Shown: piece by piece, positions 1-12,510 of the stretch
Numbering within the stretch: position 1 is the stretch's first letter
Layout of the letters: every line of letters starts with the position of its first letter
Assembly: GCA_028023455.1 (NCBI GenBank)
Contig: JAQFVV010000042.1
Coordinates: 8,205,922 to 8,269,921 of the forward strand
Source of the DNA: Epiperipatus broadwayi
Taxonomy: Eukaryota > Onychophora > Udeonychophora > Euonychophora > Peripatidae
Direction of reading: 5' to 3'
Length of the DNA stretch: 64,000 nt
Translations under genes and position numbers: made by a program
The notes under the pieces: model-generated
Database searches by the model: none
What the model was told of the DNA's origin: nothing
Seen by the model: the letters and a program-made list of their open reading frames with translations, nothing else

Positions 1-3000
1 TTAACATGCTCAGCGAAAAAACAAAGAAATATTCAAGTCATTATGTTTTCCTGAAATAAATATAAGATAATTTGTTACAATCTATGTTAATGTTACTATT
101 TTATTTTTGATTTATTTATCGTCGTCTTCTTATTCGTTTTCAATTTATATATCATTATTAGTACAGAAAAGAGAAACTATTTAGTTGTTTTTATATTATT
201 ATTTTTAATTTTTTATTCCTTTGTGTGTGTGTCTTTATTATTTATCTTATCTGTAAACATTTTTTAAATTTCAGTATGTATATTATTTTTTCATTAAAAT
301 AAAAGAATCCCCGCCGAACAATTAACTACTTTAAAAGACAAAAGTTGTACTAATTTTGGGATTTTTTTTTTAAACTTTTTTTTTTTAATTAACGCTTATT
401 AAGTTATTAATGCATGTTAGAGAAAACGTGACTTGAAAATTATAAAGAAATTAAGTCTGCACGGTCTGAAGATGTTTATACCTTGCTTATTCTTTTGTTT
501 TTATAATTCTTCATCCTTCTTTCGAAATTTGAATTCAGAAGTCACCTGTTCACATTAGCATTCGTTAATTTATTGCTTTTGTGGAAAGCGAAATTTAATT
601 TTTAATGTTATTAAGCCATTGCACTGAACTAGCTAAATCAATTTCATGTTTTGTTCTATTATTAAAATTACTAGTTACCTGAAAATAAACATTTGACATG
701 CTATAAAATATTTGCAAACATTATATTTCTAATGCACTAAATGTTGTGGAAGTGATCATTTTACTTGTTTCTTAAAATAGTAACTTTGTATGCTTGTAGA
801 TAATAAACTAGCAAGATTGTGTTACCTAAAATAGTTTAATGAATGAAAGAATTGATCCAATCACATCCACGCCAAATTGTATAGTTTCTGAGTTTGTGAA
901 CAATTTCTGTCATTCCTAATTACGTATTAATTTGTCATAATATCATTAATTTTTTTGTCTGTTATTTAATAAGTAAACTTTTTATAGTATGCTTCAGATG
1001 GTAGCTATTATGAAAAAAATATTAAAGTAATATTGAATGAAACTAAATTGCGTAGGTGTTTTTTTTTTGTTTGTTTGCGCAGACATAACATGGCAGGTCA
1101 TTAATTTTATATACTTTATGTTAACAGTAAAAAAAGAAAAAAAATGTTTTTCTCTTTTTTTAATGAGTTGGATACTTAAAATAGATTTGATTATATTATA
1201 ATAAACATTCTGTAACTACAGATTTAATTATTTCATTTCATTTTATAATATATAATTTGTATTTACTTTATGTTAAATTTGAATGTTTTCTTGTTTTTTA
1301 TTGGTTAATTTAAATACCTCATTTTAATGAATGGACATTCTAGATATTATTTTATTTAATTAAGTGAAATGTTCCTCTTTTCTGATATAGGTTTTAATAT
1401 TACTAGAAAAAAAATAATTCTTTTCTATCTCAATTTATTAATGAAAAGAAAAATAATGAGTTATTTTACTTCACAATTTTTTCTTCGGGACATTCACTCA
1501 CTCTACTCTGTTTGAGCTTGCTGTCAGAAGGCCTATACATGTATTTGATATTTATCTACTAAGCTTCACTATATTTTATTCCAGATTGCACCAATATTTC
1601 ATATATTATCATAATCTATGCAGAGACTATTATTTTGCTATCTACTTTATATATTCATTACATGCTTTATTTCAAGTTGATAGAATAAGACCAACTAATT
1701 TTGACTAGTGAAATTCTTAATATTTTTAACCGATATTACACACCAAATATCCCATCCTCATTTTTAAAAGTATTTCTTCCACTTTTACTTTTAGACTTGT
1801 CCAAATATTGGATTGATTTTTTTTTTTAATAGTTGATTATGTGAAATTATAATCTATACTTAATATTTGAAATCATCTTATCTTGCTTTAAGTTTTGTAA
1901 AAATCCAATTAAGTTCAAATTCTTTTCCAACGTTTTCCTAGAAATTAAATAAGGGTTGTTCAATAATAATAGAGTACTTGCATAATGTCTATTAACTATT
2001 ATTTATTGTGTCTATATAATCTGTTAACTATAATTTGCCATTTTATAATAAGACAAAAGACAGATCAGAAACCCTGTCCATTGCTTTTAGCCCAATTTCC
2101 TAATTAATTAAAATTCTGACAGAATTCCTAACTAATGTTTATTTCTTTATACAAATTAATCTATATAATTTTCTCCTAGCTGAATTATATTCTACCAGTA
2201 TCCAGACCAAAAAAAAAAGAAAGATATTAAACGATTAAGCCAGCCCCATAAATTATTTCCAGTACCTATATGCTAGTCCATGTTAAATTACATTTTAAAT
2301 ATAATCTGGGATATATTCATAAAAAATGTTTGCTAGTTTGGTTAGCATACACATGTGTATATATTTATAGTTTACAATAATGGCGAATTTTACTAAAAAG
2401 TAAAAATAAATAGAAAGTTGGGAGGAAAAAGTGAAAATATAAGCAGTAGAACCATTCACTTTAGAAATGAATGTCCTTTGATACTACTTAATATATAAAA
2501 TACCATTCCACTCTTGCAAATGTATATGTTTACTATAAATATATTGTAATGGTATATAATATGCTGTTACATTAATTTAAAATTAAAATAAAAAGTTCGT
2601 AAATAAAAATAAATTTATTAAAAAACTAAAAGCTAAAATTAAAAAGAGTTGTTTAACATATATAATATATCGCACAGATAGAAGGAAAACTTTAAAAGTA
2701 TTTTTTGAACGTACTTTTTTATAAATAAAAAAATAAGATCTAAAGATAAAATATTTTTGTTAAAAAGTAACATAAATGAAAATAGAAATAAATGTTAATT
2801 TCTATTTTAAGATTTCTATGTAATTTCAGTAAATGGAAATGATTGTGTTATTAATTAAAGGAAAATCAAACTAGCCTTTGGGGCTTTTATATAATTAAAA
2901 AGTCAGATAAGAGAATAAAAAATTAGAATGTCCAATAGAAGCAGCAAGCAATGCTCAGACTTAACAAAAATCATTGGAACAGGAAACTATATTCAGTGAA

Positions 3001-3144
3001 TCCGGAGGATTACTATAAAAATAAAACAATTCAAATTGAGAGTTAGTTCCAGCTTGATTTTTTTGAGAAGGGTGAAAAGACACACTTTTCACTCTCTCTC
3101 TCTCTTATTTCAAATGAAGTGACTGTTAATTTATGAATGGCACT
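1..3144. other. AT-rich non-coding stretch
   Basis: No open frame, splice-bordered segment or recognisable transposon protein was seen here. The stretch is dominated by short A, T and AT tracts, with a small CT microsatellite near 3092-3107. It is probably intron or flank of the host gene, by inference from the exons further right. Confidence 0.5.
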
Positions 3145-3176
3145 ATTGTAGACCCAAATCATATGGGTCCTACAAT
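3145..3176. repeat. Short imperfect inverted repeat (hairpin)
   Basis: ATTGTAG followed by ACCCA pairs with TGGGT and CTACAAT across a 8-base centre, with one bulged base. It sits just upstream of the candidate exon at 3190. It may be coincidental or a small foldback remnant. Confidence 0.5.
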
Positions 3177-3189
3177 AAATTTGTGCCAG

Positions 3190-3298
3190 GATTGAACCAG
3201 CTAAGGCCATCTCCGGAAAAACAGATCCATATTCTATGAAAGTACGACCAATAAAGACTTTGCGGGAATTGGCAGCAGGAACCAGGAGCTCTTCTACT
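3190..3298 (+). CDS. Candidate coding exon, unassigned protein
   Basis: A 109-base segment of higher GC than its surroundings. It follows an AG (ttgtgccag) and is followed by a good donor, gtaaga. Read with one leading base it gives 36 codons without a stop, including IEPAKAISGKTDPYSMKV and RPIKTLRELAAGTRSSST. The composition looks like a real protein rather than translated AT-rich noise. The upstream frame has a stop shortly before (TAA, 3176-3178), consistent with an exon border. The acceptor lacks a strong pyrimidine tract, which is the main doubt. The exon would end in phase 0 and begin after a phase-2 junction. It may be an N-terminal exon of the same + strand gene as 40114-40217, but that exon needs a preceding phase-2 donor, so at least one further exon would have to lie between. 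I do not recognise the protein; the SGKTDPY string recalls C2 domains only superficially. Confidence 0.45.
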
Positions 3299-6200
3299 GT
3301 AAGATATGAACTGTAAAATTTTAAAAAAGTAATTAAGAACTTTCATCAAGATTTGAAAAGCTTTTAATAATCAACTAAATCTATTTTCTAAGATGAACTT
3401 TAATCTGACTTTTAAGATTTCAAAATCAATTATTAATATTTAATTTTAAATATTTGAGTTTTCTAATTTAATCATTTCCATTTTTTTATTAATATTTATT
3501 GACTAAATTATTTAAATGTATTAAATTTAATTTGGGTGTAGATTGCTGCATAGATTCGTTAATGTTTAATTGGTTTTTTTTTATTTTCCTATTGCTTAAA
3601 ATATATAGATATCAGTAAATATGACACCTCATGCTGAGTGTCAAATATATTTATTTGTATATTTTTGAAGTTATTGGTGTCAATGCGGCATCTTATGATG
3701 AATGCTATTGGGTTTATTGTAAATTTCCCTCTGCAATTCCTTCAATAACTTTACATTTTAGTCGTTTGTGTTTATTTAAAAGGGCTTTAATTTCAGGCTA
3801 TTTGTTTCGTAGTTAGGTCGATGCTGGTGGAGGGATATATGGGTGTTTACATCAATGTAGTGTGAAATGTGTTAGCATACAGGGCAATGTGCTCAACTGA
3901 ATGCATGACCCAAAGGCATAGTCATTGCATTGTAATGTACACAGATGTATTTCCTGTGACATTAACCCTTTTTAAAAAAAGCTCTATGGATAGGGACTAT
4001 AAATTGGCAGATAGACTGCTCTCCCCCATACTTAGCATTGCTCTTTAATTATTTTATATACATGATTTCTTCTCCAGACAGATGCACATTCCTGTAATGG
4101 ACTAAGATCATGTCTGTCAAATAATATCATGCAGTAGATGCACATTCCTAACTGTGTGGTTTTATGCTAGCATCTTCATATTGCATTGGTTGCATTTCGT
4201 ATAGCAGGAAGCAAGCATTGGTCTGGTTACGAACTTTTAGTCCGAGATTGAATGATTGTTTTGAAAAGTTTTTAACTAAGAAATCTATGTAGCCAATCTA
4301 TACTCAACATTATAAAACAAACTTATAAAATGTCCATCTGTGCAGACTTTCTTAATAATTTAAATTTAAAAAATAATAATAACCAAATTAAAATTAATAT
4401 TAAAATCTAAGCAAGATAAATTTTATTCCTCAATTTTAAATATTTATATGTGTGCGTTAATAAATGTTTTTTGTGTGTTATTACTGGCAGTAGCTTATTT
4501 ATTTATTTTATTGAAATGTCTTTATTAAAGTATATTTTAAGTATCTATATTATAAATTATCTCTGCTGCTCCCTGAGCTACTGGCATGGGCTGACGGTCA
4601 TAATAATATATATATGCAAAATTTGAATCTTAACAGTATGTATCTGCCTACAATATAAATTTTCCAGGTTCGAATAGCCTGGTGGCATCCTGTATGGCAG
4701 ATACAGAAGACGCCACTACCTCTTACTCAACCATTATAATATATATAATATAATATTAATTCAATCAAACAATTTATTCTATTATCATGTGTGTGAATAA
4801 AAAATTTGGTATCATCATCCAAAATCTTGAACTAAATATGGTTAGCATATGATGCTTTCTTTACTATCTAGTTTTATCTATCCTTTATAAAAATGTCAAA
4901 CAAATGCAAAGTATACAAATTAGCTCTATACATGTGTCTTATGTAATATATAAAATTAGGATGTATTTGCATTATGTAAAAATTTAATTTGTTTAATAAT
5001 TAAAAGTAACTTATTTTCAAAAATGGAAAATTTTATACACTTTAAAGAGTAAGAAACTATTTTTAATAACTGATTGACTTGTAGTATTGTAGTAGATAGT
5101 TTGTTTGTTTTTCTTGAACATTCTATACAATTTATCTTTTAGATATCTAGAATTAATTGATGTGATTTGAAAGGCTTTTAAATATAAAGATTATAAATTT
5201 AGTTTTAAGATCAGAAAAGTAAATATTTGTTTTTAGATGAGGAAAATATACAATGCAACAAGAAAGTATTTCATACACTTATTTTTACTGAATGTGTCAG
5301 ATTTATAATGTGATATGGGATTATTTATTTATTCATTTGTAAAGAAATATATCTGATATGTGTGAAATTATGCTTGTGTAATGGCATTAATTTTTAATCA
5401 CTTTTGACAATTTCAGAATTATGTTTACTAGACTAAACTAAATAACATATAACTTACTTATTAAAATTATAAATTATTTATAAATGAATTAGAATGGAGA
5501 TTGATGAGTTATCTCATTTAGTTTCCATAAAAAAATTGCAGTCACCAAATTTGATATTTTATTCACCCTAGAAAAAATAATTTATATATAGATGTATTAA
5601 TTATCCATTCAGAAAATCATTTGTGGGGTAATTCATACAGTTTTATTTATTTAATTATTTTTACAAAAATATAAACTTTTATTATTAGTTCGAATGATTA
5701 ATGAAGAAAGTTATAGATACCATAAAATAGTCAATTAACATTGGTATCTGCGTAGAGTTTGTTGAATTTCCTTATCAGTCAGAGAGACAAGAAAAGTTTT
5801 GTTGACTATCAGAACTCAACACACATCTTAATTCTATTTTAAATGAATTACAGTCAGCACTTCTTTATATGTAATTCACAATGGATGTTGAATGGTGATG
5901 AAATTGCTCATCCTGAGACTAGATTATATATATGAATCTTGCTAAAAATCTTAAATATTTTTATAAAGGACTAAATCATATTTATCATCAATATCCTCTA
6001 AGCATATAATATTTGTATGTATGTATGTGTGTATATATATTAATGAATAGAAATGAAGAGAGAATATCCATTAAACTTTAACTTTTGATGTTATTATGAA
6101 ATTATCAACTATTACAATTTCTGAGATTAAGCAAGTTTTTCTCATAAACCTATAATAGCTTGGGGGGGGGGGGCTTTGAAAATTAAATGAATATTTTCTT

Positions 6201-6355
6201 ATATATTTATATGTAAAATTAGTAATGTTTAAAATGACTACTGTTGTAGTCTTTCTTTGTATATGTAAGTTAAACATGTTTGATTATTAGCAATTTAAGA
6301 TCATTACTAATTTAATTTCATGCTCTTTGCTTGAATAGGTCTGAATTTCAATATA
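3299..6355. other. Mostly AT-rich, with a moderate-GC patch at about 3830-4260 and 4560-4740
   Basis: The patch at 3830-4260 carries two copies of an agatgcacattcct motif about 60 bases apart. The patch near 4665 contains CCAGG and CCTGG around TTCGAATAG, which looks like a T-arm but has too long a loop for a tRNA. Both could be decayed interspersed repeats. A 61-codon open frame at 3631-3816 has no supporting feature and was not called as a gene. Confidence 0.35.
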
Positions 6356-6739
6356 CACCTGGGTCTCTTTTTATGCAATAAAGAAGTTCATATTTCACTT
6401 AAAATCAGGATTTCCCTGTTTTATATACACAAATTAAATTTTACAAGATTATAATGTAAATCTGTTCAAACACTATAGATGGCTGTACTATGCATGTTGT
6501 GTTTTTGTATTTTAAATCACATTCTATTTTTGCTTTTTTAAAAATAATCTTTTAGTGTCTGCAAATTTATTTTTAAAAGGTAGTGTTGGATAAACTAGAA
6601 AATGAGTCAATAGCAGTAACTGACTAAAATTTTACAATCTTTGACGATATAAATCATGTTACATTTGCTGTTACTCAAATAAAACCACACACTTTAAATG
6701 CCTGTTGGAAAAAGATTTGGCATATATTGTAACAGTCAA

Positions 6740-8620
6740 AACACGTGTATCTCATTAACATAGTGCAGAATTCGACCACCACACAGAACAGCAGCACCAT
6801 CGAGTAGCGAAGCCACCCGTGGTACCGAGTTCGAACATAGTTTATCGGTTCCACAATACAATCTACGGAATAACGCCTCTGATGCGACATAAGTAAACAC
6901 TTCTTTAGGCACGGTGGTCAGGGAGATGCACGAGATTCATGGTTTTGTTTCCGAGTTGGCCAACAATCAAACGAATATTAATTAACATATATAATCGAGG
7001 AAATATGTATAATGGGCATCGAATAAATGAAAACTTAACTACAGACGTATAGTTAAAATTATTTATTTACGTATTTAATAAAAAAAAACATTATTAATGT
7101 TATTAATCATATTTTATATTCAGAGTTTCAATAGTTAATTGACAATTTTATTATATATAAAATACATTTATTTATAAAGAGCATTCATTTATATGAAGGC
7201 GTAATCTAGCTACCTAAGGTTCTCGAGGGAGTATTTCTAATACGTGCTGTAGGGAATTTATACTTTGCACTGCAAGAGTCATCAGTAGCGGCGGACATAC
7301 ATTTATTTAATAAAAATATTTATTTTACGACTAAAGGCAAACATTTATTTGAGAGTGGATGATGAAGATAATGCCGAGGCGGAGTGATATAGAGAATGAT
7401 AAACTAAATAAAGGAACACGTGGTATGCTTTAGAAGGACAATATAAAATGGCAGCACTGAAACTGCAATGCCGTGAATAAGTTTATAAGGGTTTCGGGTT
7501 GGTCTCTGCCTCGACCCGAAGAGGTAAGGTGTCACATGAGCATAACCAGGGACAAGCAGTCCGTGTCGCAATTTGCCAGCTGGCTGCGTGACGGTCGTCA
7601 AGCCCTACGGGAACATTATCATGTCCACTTGTGTAGGATGACTGGGGTTAATTCAACCCTATAGAATCCGGAGTATTCACGGCGTGGAATAAGTCATCGT
7701 GGCTTCAAAACGTAACACATGTATAAGATCTAAAAGATTATGGTAATATTTAACTAGATTTCAAACTCGGCCCCCCATTATCAACATTGACTAAAAGAAA
7801 ATTGGTGACTCTCAAAGAAATGAAATTTCCGTAATTATTCATTAAAATTTAATAATCAAAAATATCTAAAAGGGGAATTATTACAGCGAGTATGCCAGAT
7901 ATTATGAAGTAGTAGACCCTGCATTACAATAACTGATTCTTTGAATGCGCATCGTATTTACATGAAATTTAAGTTATTTATAAAGCAAATATTAATGACA
8001 ATTTGACACGCATTCAATGTTCAAGCGATTATAGATTTAGATATAAAACTAAGACAATTATGAGAAGGTAATATTTCAATAATAATTATAAATAAAGTGT
8101 AGATTTGAGAAATACACACCTAAGAAGGATAGAGGGAGGTAAGCTAGATTAAGCGAGAAATTTACAGATTACATTAATTCTCAAATTTTAGTTTCACAAA
8201 ATTACAATTTTAACATTTAGAAGTTAGACAAATAGTAGGAGATGAGCTATAGCTTATTATTACTAGAGTACTCTATAATTTGGAATACACACACAGGTAC
8301 CTGTTTGATAAGATGTTTTCTTCCATTTGTTTAATAGTAGATTGTTCGTGATTAGCAGTTTTCTTTCTTGTCTTTGGCATTTTATTGATTTTAACAGCAG
8401 CGGCTTTCTTGTCTATTTCAGGTAGCAGATCATTATGGTGTTTTTACGATGGGCAATGTGGAGTTCGGCATACGGTGGGCCACCTCCCGATGGAGAATAA
8501 TCTCGGTGCTTACTCAGTCATACCTTGGCAATATCAATTTATTTTAAGATATTTTAGACTCTCCACTCGAGAGCAAAGCTAAAATTCAAGTGAACGTCTC
8601 CAGCAAGTCTAAGATGGCCT
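6740..8620. mobile_element. GC-richer non-coding block inserted in the Tigger element
   Basis: Base composition rises well above the surroundings, notably at 6760-6960, 7370-7690 and 8380-8620. It contains a 7-bp stem hairpin (TTCGGGT and ACCCGAA, 7493-7520). Near its right side there is a splice-acceptor-like ttgtctatttcag (ending about 8409) and an AAGATGGCC string resembling a YY1 site (about 8612). Open frames of 63-71 codons overlap on both strands and look incidental. The layout resembles the block at 21.4-23.5 kb. It may be a non-autonomous retroelement or the remains of a different genomic insertion. The borders are estimates. Confidence 0.35.
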
Positions 8621-9196
8621 CCTTTTTTTATCTTGATCTTTTAATTTTTTTGTTGAGATATTTTTAGGTTTTTTTTGTCTTGCCCTCAGGATAATCAATG
8701 CTTTTGCTGGTTTTAATTAGAAAGAAATCTGCTGTGCTATTGTTTGTTTTGTTATTTTATTTTTTTTTTACATTCGTTAATTACATTTTTTTGGAATTTC
8801 TCTATAATTAATTTATTATCTATCACTGACCGATGCTTTTAAATTTTCAAAGACAAAAGGGAATAAAATTATTTTAACTTTAATTAATTATTGCATCAGA
8901 TTTTGTTAGAATTATTATTTAACGAAATTTAAACTAAGCAATAAATACGAACTTTATAAATTCAAAATAAATGATTAATATTACACAAAATTTATTTAGC
9001 TAAAGAAATCTAAATTATATTACTTTATCCGTATTTATTGCCTTTAATTTGAGATCAAAATGTGTGCGTGTTTATGTTGAATTCTACATATATTTATACA
9101 TTTTTAATATTGTTACACACACAACTCGATACCAAAAGTTTAAATTTGGGTGGGATAGACCGGTCAGTGAGAAACGACAGAAAAGGTGAAACTTAA

Positions 9197-9814
9197 GATT
9201 CGAATACGAATCTTACTGTTTCAATATGTCTTGAAAACAATGCAGCTATTCAAACATCGGCATTATCAAATGAAATAATTACTTTGGCGCATAATATTGG
9301 TGGAGAAGTTTTTGATTCCTTTATCCAGAATGATAATGATGAATTGCTTGAGGATAATGCCTTAAATGACAATGATATTATTGCAATAAGTTTAGATACC
9401 ATAAAAGATTTAGATAAAGGTAATGATACAGAAGTGGAACCTGTTTCTTTCACAGAAAAAATGATTCAAGAAGGTCTTCAACTTTCTAATCAATTGGAAA
9501 ATCATTTTCTTGTTAATGACATGAATTATAAAACAGCTCTTAAATTTCAACAAGAGCTAAATAGTTGTATGTCTGGATATCATGAGCTTCATAAAAAATT
9601 AATAAAATCATTGTTTCAAAGTTTAATCACTGATTACATTGTCACCAGAAAACCATTAACGCAGCACAAGACTGATGTTGGTGCTAATTCTGCTCCTTTG
9701 TCTCCTCTTGTGATGAATCCAATTTCTCACCAGTTCACAAATGAACTGGCATATTATCAAATAGCAATGATGATTAAAATATGTATGAGAAAATGTAAAA
9801 TAAATTACACATAA
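9197..9814 (+). pseudogene. Tigger/jerky-type transposase, C-terminal fragment
   Basis: An open frame of about 205 codons begins just after a TAA (9194-9196) and ends with a stop at 9814. There is no good ATG: the frame enters from decayed upstream sequence. It is acidic, with a stretch FIQNDNDELLEDNALNDND, then PVSFTEKMIQEGLQLSNQL and a helical tail. Acidic linkers followed by a 'sF.eAl..l..l..fl' helix are typical of the extreme C-terminus of Tigger/jerky-type DDE transposases, downstream of the catalytic domain. No catalytic DDE residues, CENP-B type DNA-binding domain or helix-turn-helix remains visible. Its downstream 3' region (about 9750-9880) matches, in inverse orientation, 15960-16080 of the second family member. 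That supports transposon rather than host origin. It is a dead fragment. Confidence 0.6.
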
Positions 9815-10488
9815 AAACATATGGTTTTGAATAAAATTAAATAGTTAATAAAAAAGTAAAAAAACTTTGCCTTGTATCAATTTTTTTCAAATATTTGAAA
9901 ACTTTTTTTTAATCATACTTATTTTTTTAATGCAAATTTGGTATAGGAGGCAATTTGCATACATTTGCATATAACTAATAATCTCAAAAGATTATGAATG
10001 TGGAGCAACAATGGCTCTGAAAGCGCTAAGTCTGTAAATTAGAATATATATAAAAAACCTACAAATTATTACATAAAAAAGTTTCACCACAATGCATCAG
10101 CATATTATTAATTGCAAATTTTAAAGTAATTTTACCTTGATTCTTTGGTCTTAATGTGATTTTTGAAAATTACAGAACATATTTCAAATTTTTCAAGGTA
10201 AGTTAAGTCTATTGTTGTGCGATTTTTTTAATGCAGTTTCTGCGGAACATATCTATCGCATAAAAAGAGACCTAGATGTAAAACATTGTTGTAACATAGG
10301 ATTTAAGAGAGTTTCCTTTTGAATTTGGCTGTTTGAAGTTCAAACTTTATATTTATTCACAGAGGGCATTGCTAAAATATAAACTTTGGAATGGGTGATT
10401 TAAATATTTTCTATTTAATTTTCAGCTAGCATATTTTCATGTATATTGAAGCAATGGATCTGAAGTCCAATCCATGTTTCACAGCCTC

Positions 10489-10531
10489 CTATAAACTTAA
10501 TTAGTATTGTAGGCCTGAATTAAGTTTATAG
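10489..10531. repeat. Perfect 14-bp inverted repeat
   Basis: CTATAAACTTAATT and its exact complement AATTAAGTTTATAG are separated by 15 bases. It could form a hairpin; no pol III-type or tRNA context is seen. Confidence 0.8.
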
Positions 10532-11085
10532 TCCAATATCAGCAGGGTTTTGCATTTAAGCTAAAATTAATTACGTTTATATAATTTGCATTTAACTATT
10601 TCATTTTAAATAAATTCCATTCTAAGATTAGATTCTGTTAATAAAAATTACTTGTAAAACCCATTAGTCAAACATATATATACATCAAGCGTATATATAT
10701 ATATATGAGTTAATGCAAAATTCTGCTGAAATAAAATGCTTATTTTATTAAAAGAAATAAGAATGTATTTTTCTTTTTAAATCTTGTTAAAATATTTAGT
10801 ATGATTTGATTTTGAGATGAGCCCACCAACATTTTCTAAAAGAATGTATATTTTTAATTAATTAGCCCATTCAAGGCAAATTAAAGATGGCCTTCTCTTT
10901 CTTTTTTAATTAATAAAATTCAAAGTTTAAAGAAAGAAATTTAGAATAAAAAAGTAAAAGTTATTTTTAGAAAATGTTACCTTAAAACAAAGGAGCATGG
11001 GGGGTTTATCAAGATCTAAGATCATACAAACAATAGAAGGTAGCTTACAAAAAAGTTATAAATAGGAGAGTGAACAAAAGACTAG

Positions 11086-11160
11086 GCATTCAGATTTTCC
11101 TTTTGGAAATAGCATTCAGATTTCTCTTTGGAGAACTCTTTCAGATTTTGCTTGTTGAGA
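11086..11160 (+). repeat. Three-unit minisatellite, period about 26 bp
   Basis: Three imperfect tandem units each contain (g)cattcagattt followed by a ttttgga/ctttggaga-like part. The open frame over this stretch (11070-11270) is a by-product of the repeat, giving repeated FLL/FRF-rich residues. Confidence 0.7.
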
Positions 11161-11268
11161 TTTTATTACAAAAAGTTATACAACTGTCGTCTTCGAAATC
11201 ACAGAGAAGTTTGAACATGCTACAAGCTAAAAATCATATGAATTTGATTGATTATACTATGCTTGGCT

Positions 11269-11286
11269 AGGCAAATAGCTTTGCCT
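11269..11286. repeat. Small perfect hairpin
   Basis: AGGCAAA, a TAGC loop, then TTTGCCT. It lies in a moderate-GC patch and its role is unknown. Confidence 0.6.
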
Positions 11287-12279
11287 ATCGCCGAGGTTCC
11301 TACATACCATCAAAATGCCATAGTATTCACCCAATATAATCTGAACTCAGTGCTATGTCTGTAGGACTTTTTGTAAAAGCATGCTACTTAATTCCACTTT
11401 CCTTGTCTGGGCAAATACCTATCGATGGACAGATCAAGCTACGCTCGTCGATGGAACATGACCAAGGAACCAGGATGGTAATAGTTTCTCTCCTCCATTG
11501 AACTATTTACTTTCTATCCTTTTTTTGTTCATACCTTTTTTAAGTGCTTCACTGAATTATATTTCTGAAATGTTGTATTTAATTATATTTGTAATGTAAC
11601 CATTTTTTTATTAGACTAGTTTTAGATATATATTGTGTGATCATCTATATATATATATATTTAACCCTTTTTCCTTCACTATTCTTCATTACTAACATGT
11701 ATAAATATTTTGTATTCCATTGCAGTCAAGTTTAAAAGTTAATTTTTCATTTAAAATCTCTTTCCCATTTTTATTTATGTTTCTAAATTTCATACGAGTA
11801 AGTTTCCTTTGTTTGCCAACTTGATCTCTTCGATAACACTTCTTTTGTCCGCCCTTAGCTTATTACGTATATCTGATTTAGCTATATACGTCTTAAATAA
11901 TTTTTAAACTGTCTGTTTTTAGCGCAAAGCAATTAGAAAATGCTTTGCGAAAGATTTTTATTATTGTACTTTATCGAGGAGATTCGAGTTGACAATTTTA
12001 TTAAAATTGGGAAGAAAAGGCTTAGACCGCAAAAATATTATATCGTTTAATCTGTTTTCATTGTCTAATTAGTTTTCATTAATTTAGGGGAATAGCAGAG
12101 GCCATTAAATCATTATAAATATTTTAAAGTTATTAATTAAATATCTTATGTAACTAACAAGCTTGAGTTTGCTAATTTTGTTTTAAATGCTTTATTTTAC
12201 TTTTCAATGATCCAGGCACGCAAAACACATATTTCTTAGTACTTTTGCACATTTAACTATTTAGCTCCTTAGGTGTTCC

Positions 12280-12510
12280 TGTCCATGTTTCTCTCCACTG
12301 ATGCTAAGCTTTGGGTCAGTGAGAAAATAATTTATGCATGTCTCAGATAATGTGGTTGGTTCGTAGTTAGCCTCGAGAATAGGCAAACAGGGCAGAGGTC
12401 ATAGTATTCTTGATTTAATATCTCGCGTATGGGTGGCCTCGAGGTACTTTTGCCTAGTATTCGAACTGGGTTAAACCAACATACATCATCCGACTGTCAC
12501 AATATATATG
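12280..12510 (+). repeat. Dispersed repeat family A, copy 1
   Basis: This copy matches the complement of 47005-47235 over about 230 bases. The best-preserved blocks are aataggcaaacagggcagag, the core tcgaggtacttttgcctag and an end cgactgtcacaatatat. No open frame is present. It is a SINE-like or non-autonomous element; no convincing tRNA-type promoter boxes were found. Confidence 0.7.

Larger units (their letters stand above)
6356..10278 (+). mobile_element. Tigger/pogo-like DNA transposon, interrupted and decayed
   Basis: The left end CACCTGGGTCTCTTTTTATG and the right end, read on the - strand as CATCTAGGTCTCTTTTTATG, form terminal inverted repeats. Each is flanked by TA, the target duplication used by Tc1/mariner-type elements including Tigger/pogo. 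The first ~240 bases match, on the opposite strand, the right part of the element at 15717-17034. The last ~180 bases match the left part of that element. Near the right end lies a transposase C-terminal fragment (9197-9814). A GC-richer block at about 6740-8620 shows no similarity to the family and appears to be a later insertion. The transposase N-terminal and catalytic regions were not found, so the element cannot be autonomous. The family call rests on the ends, the TA sites and the style of the C-terminal tail. Confidence 0.65.
10279..12279. other. AT-rich stretch with small structures
   Basis: No gene was recognised. It contains a perfect 14-bp inverted repeat (10489-10531), a three-unit minisatellite (11086-11160) and a small hairpin (11269-11286), listed separately. 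Moderate-GC patches at 11265-11360 and 11390-11480 have no identifiable coding content. Confidence 0.45.

Noticed and set aside
3631-3816. 61-codon frame on the + strand
   Set aside because: No splice borders, no recognised motif, and the first third is AT-tract translation.
4665-4690. CCAGG-TTCGAATAG-CCTGG, tRNA T-arm-like
   Set aside because: The loop has nine bases instead of seven, the B box lacks its final C, and no A box at proper spacing was found.
9250-9453. 67-codon frame on the - strand
   Set aside because: It is the antisense shadow of the transposase fragment on the + strand.
11070-11270. 66-codon frame on the + strand
   Set aside because: Half of it is translation of a three-unit minisatellite.
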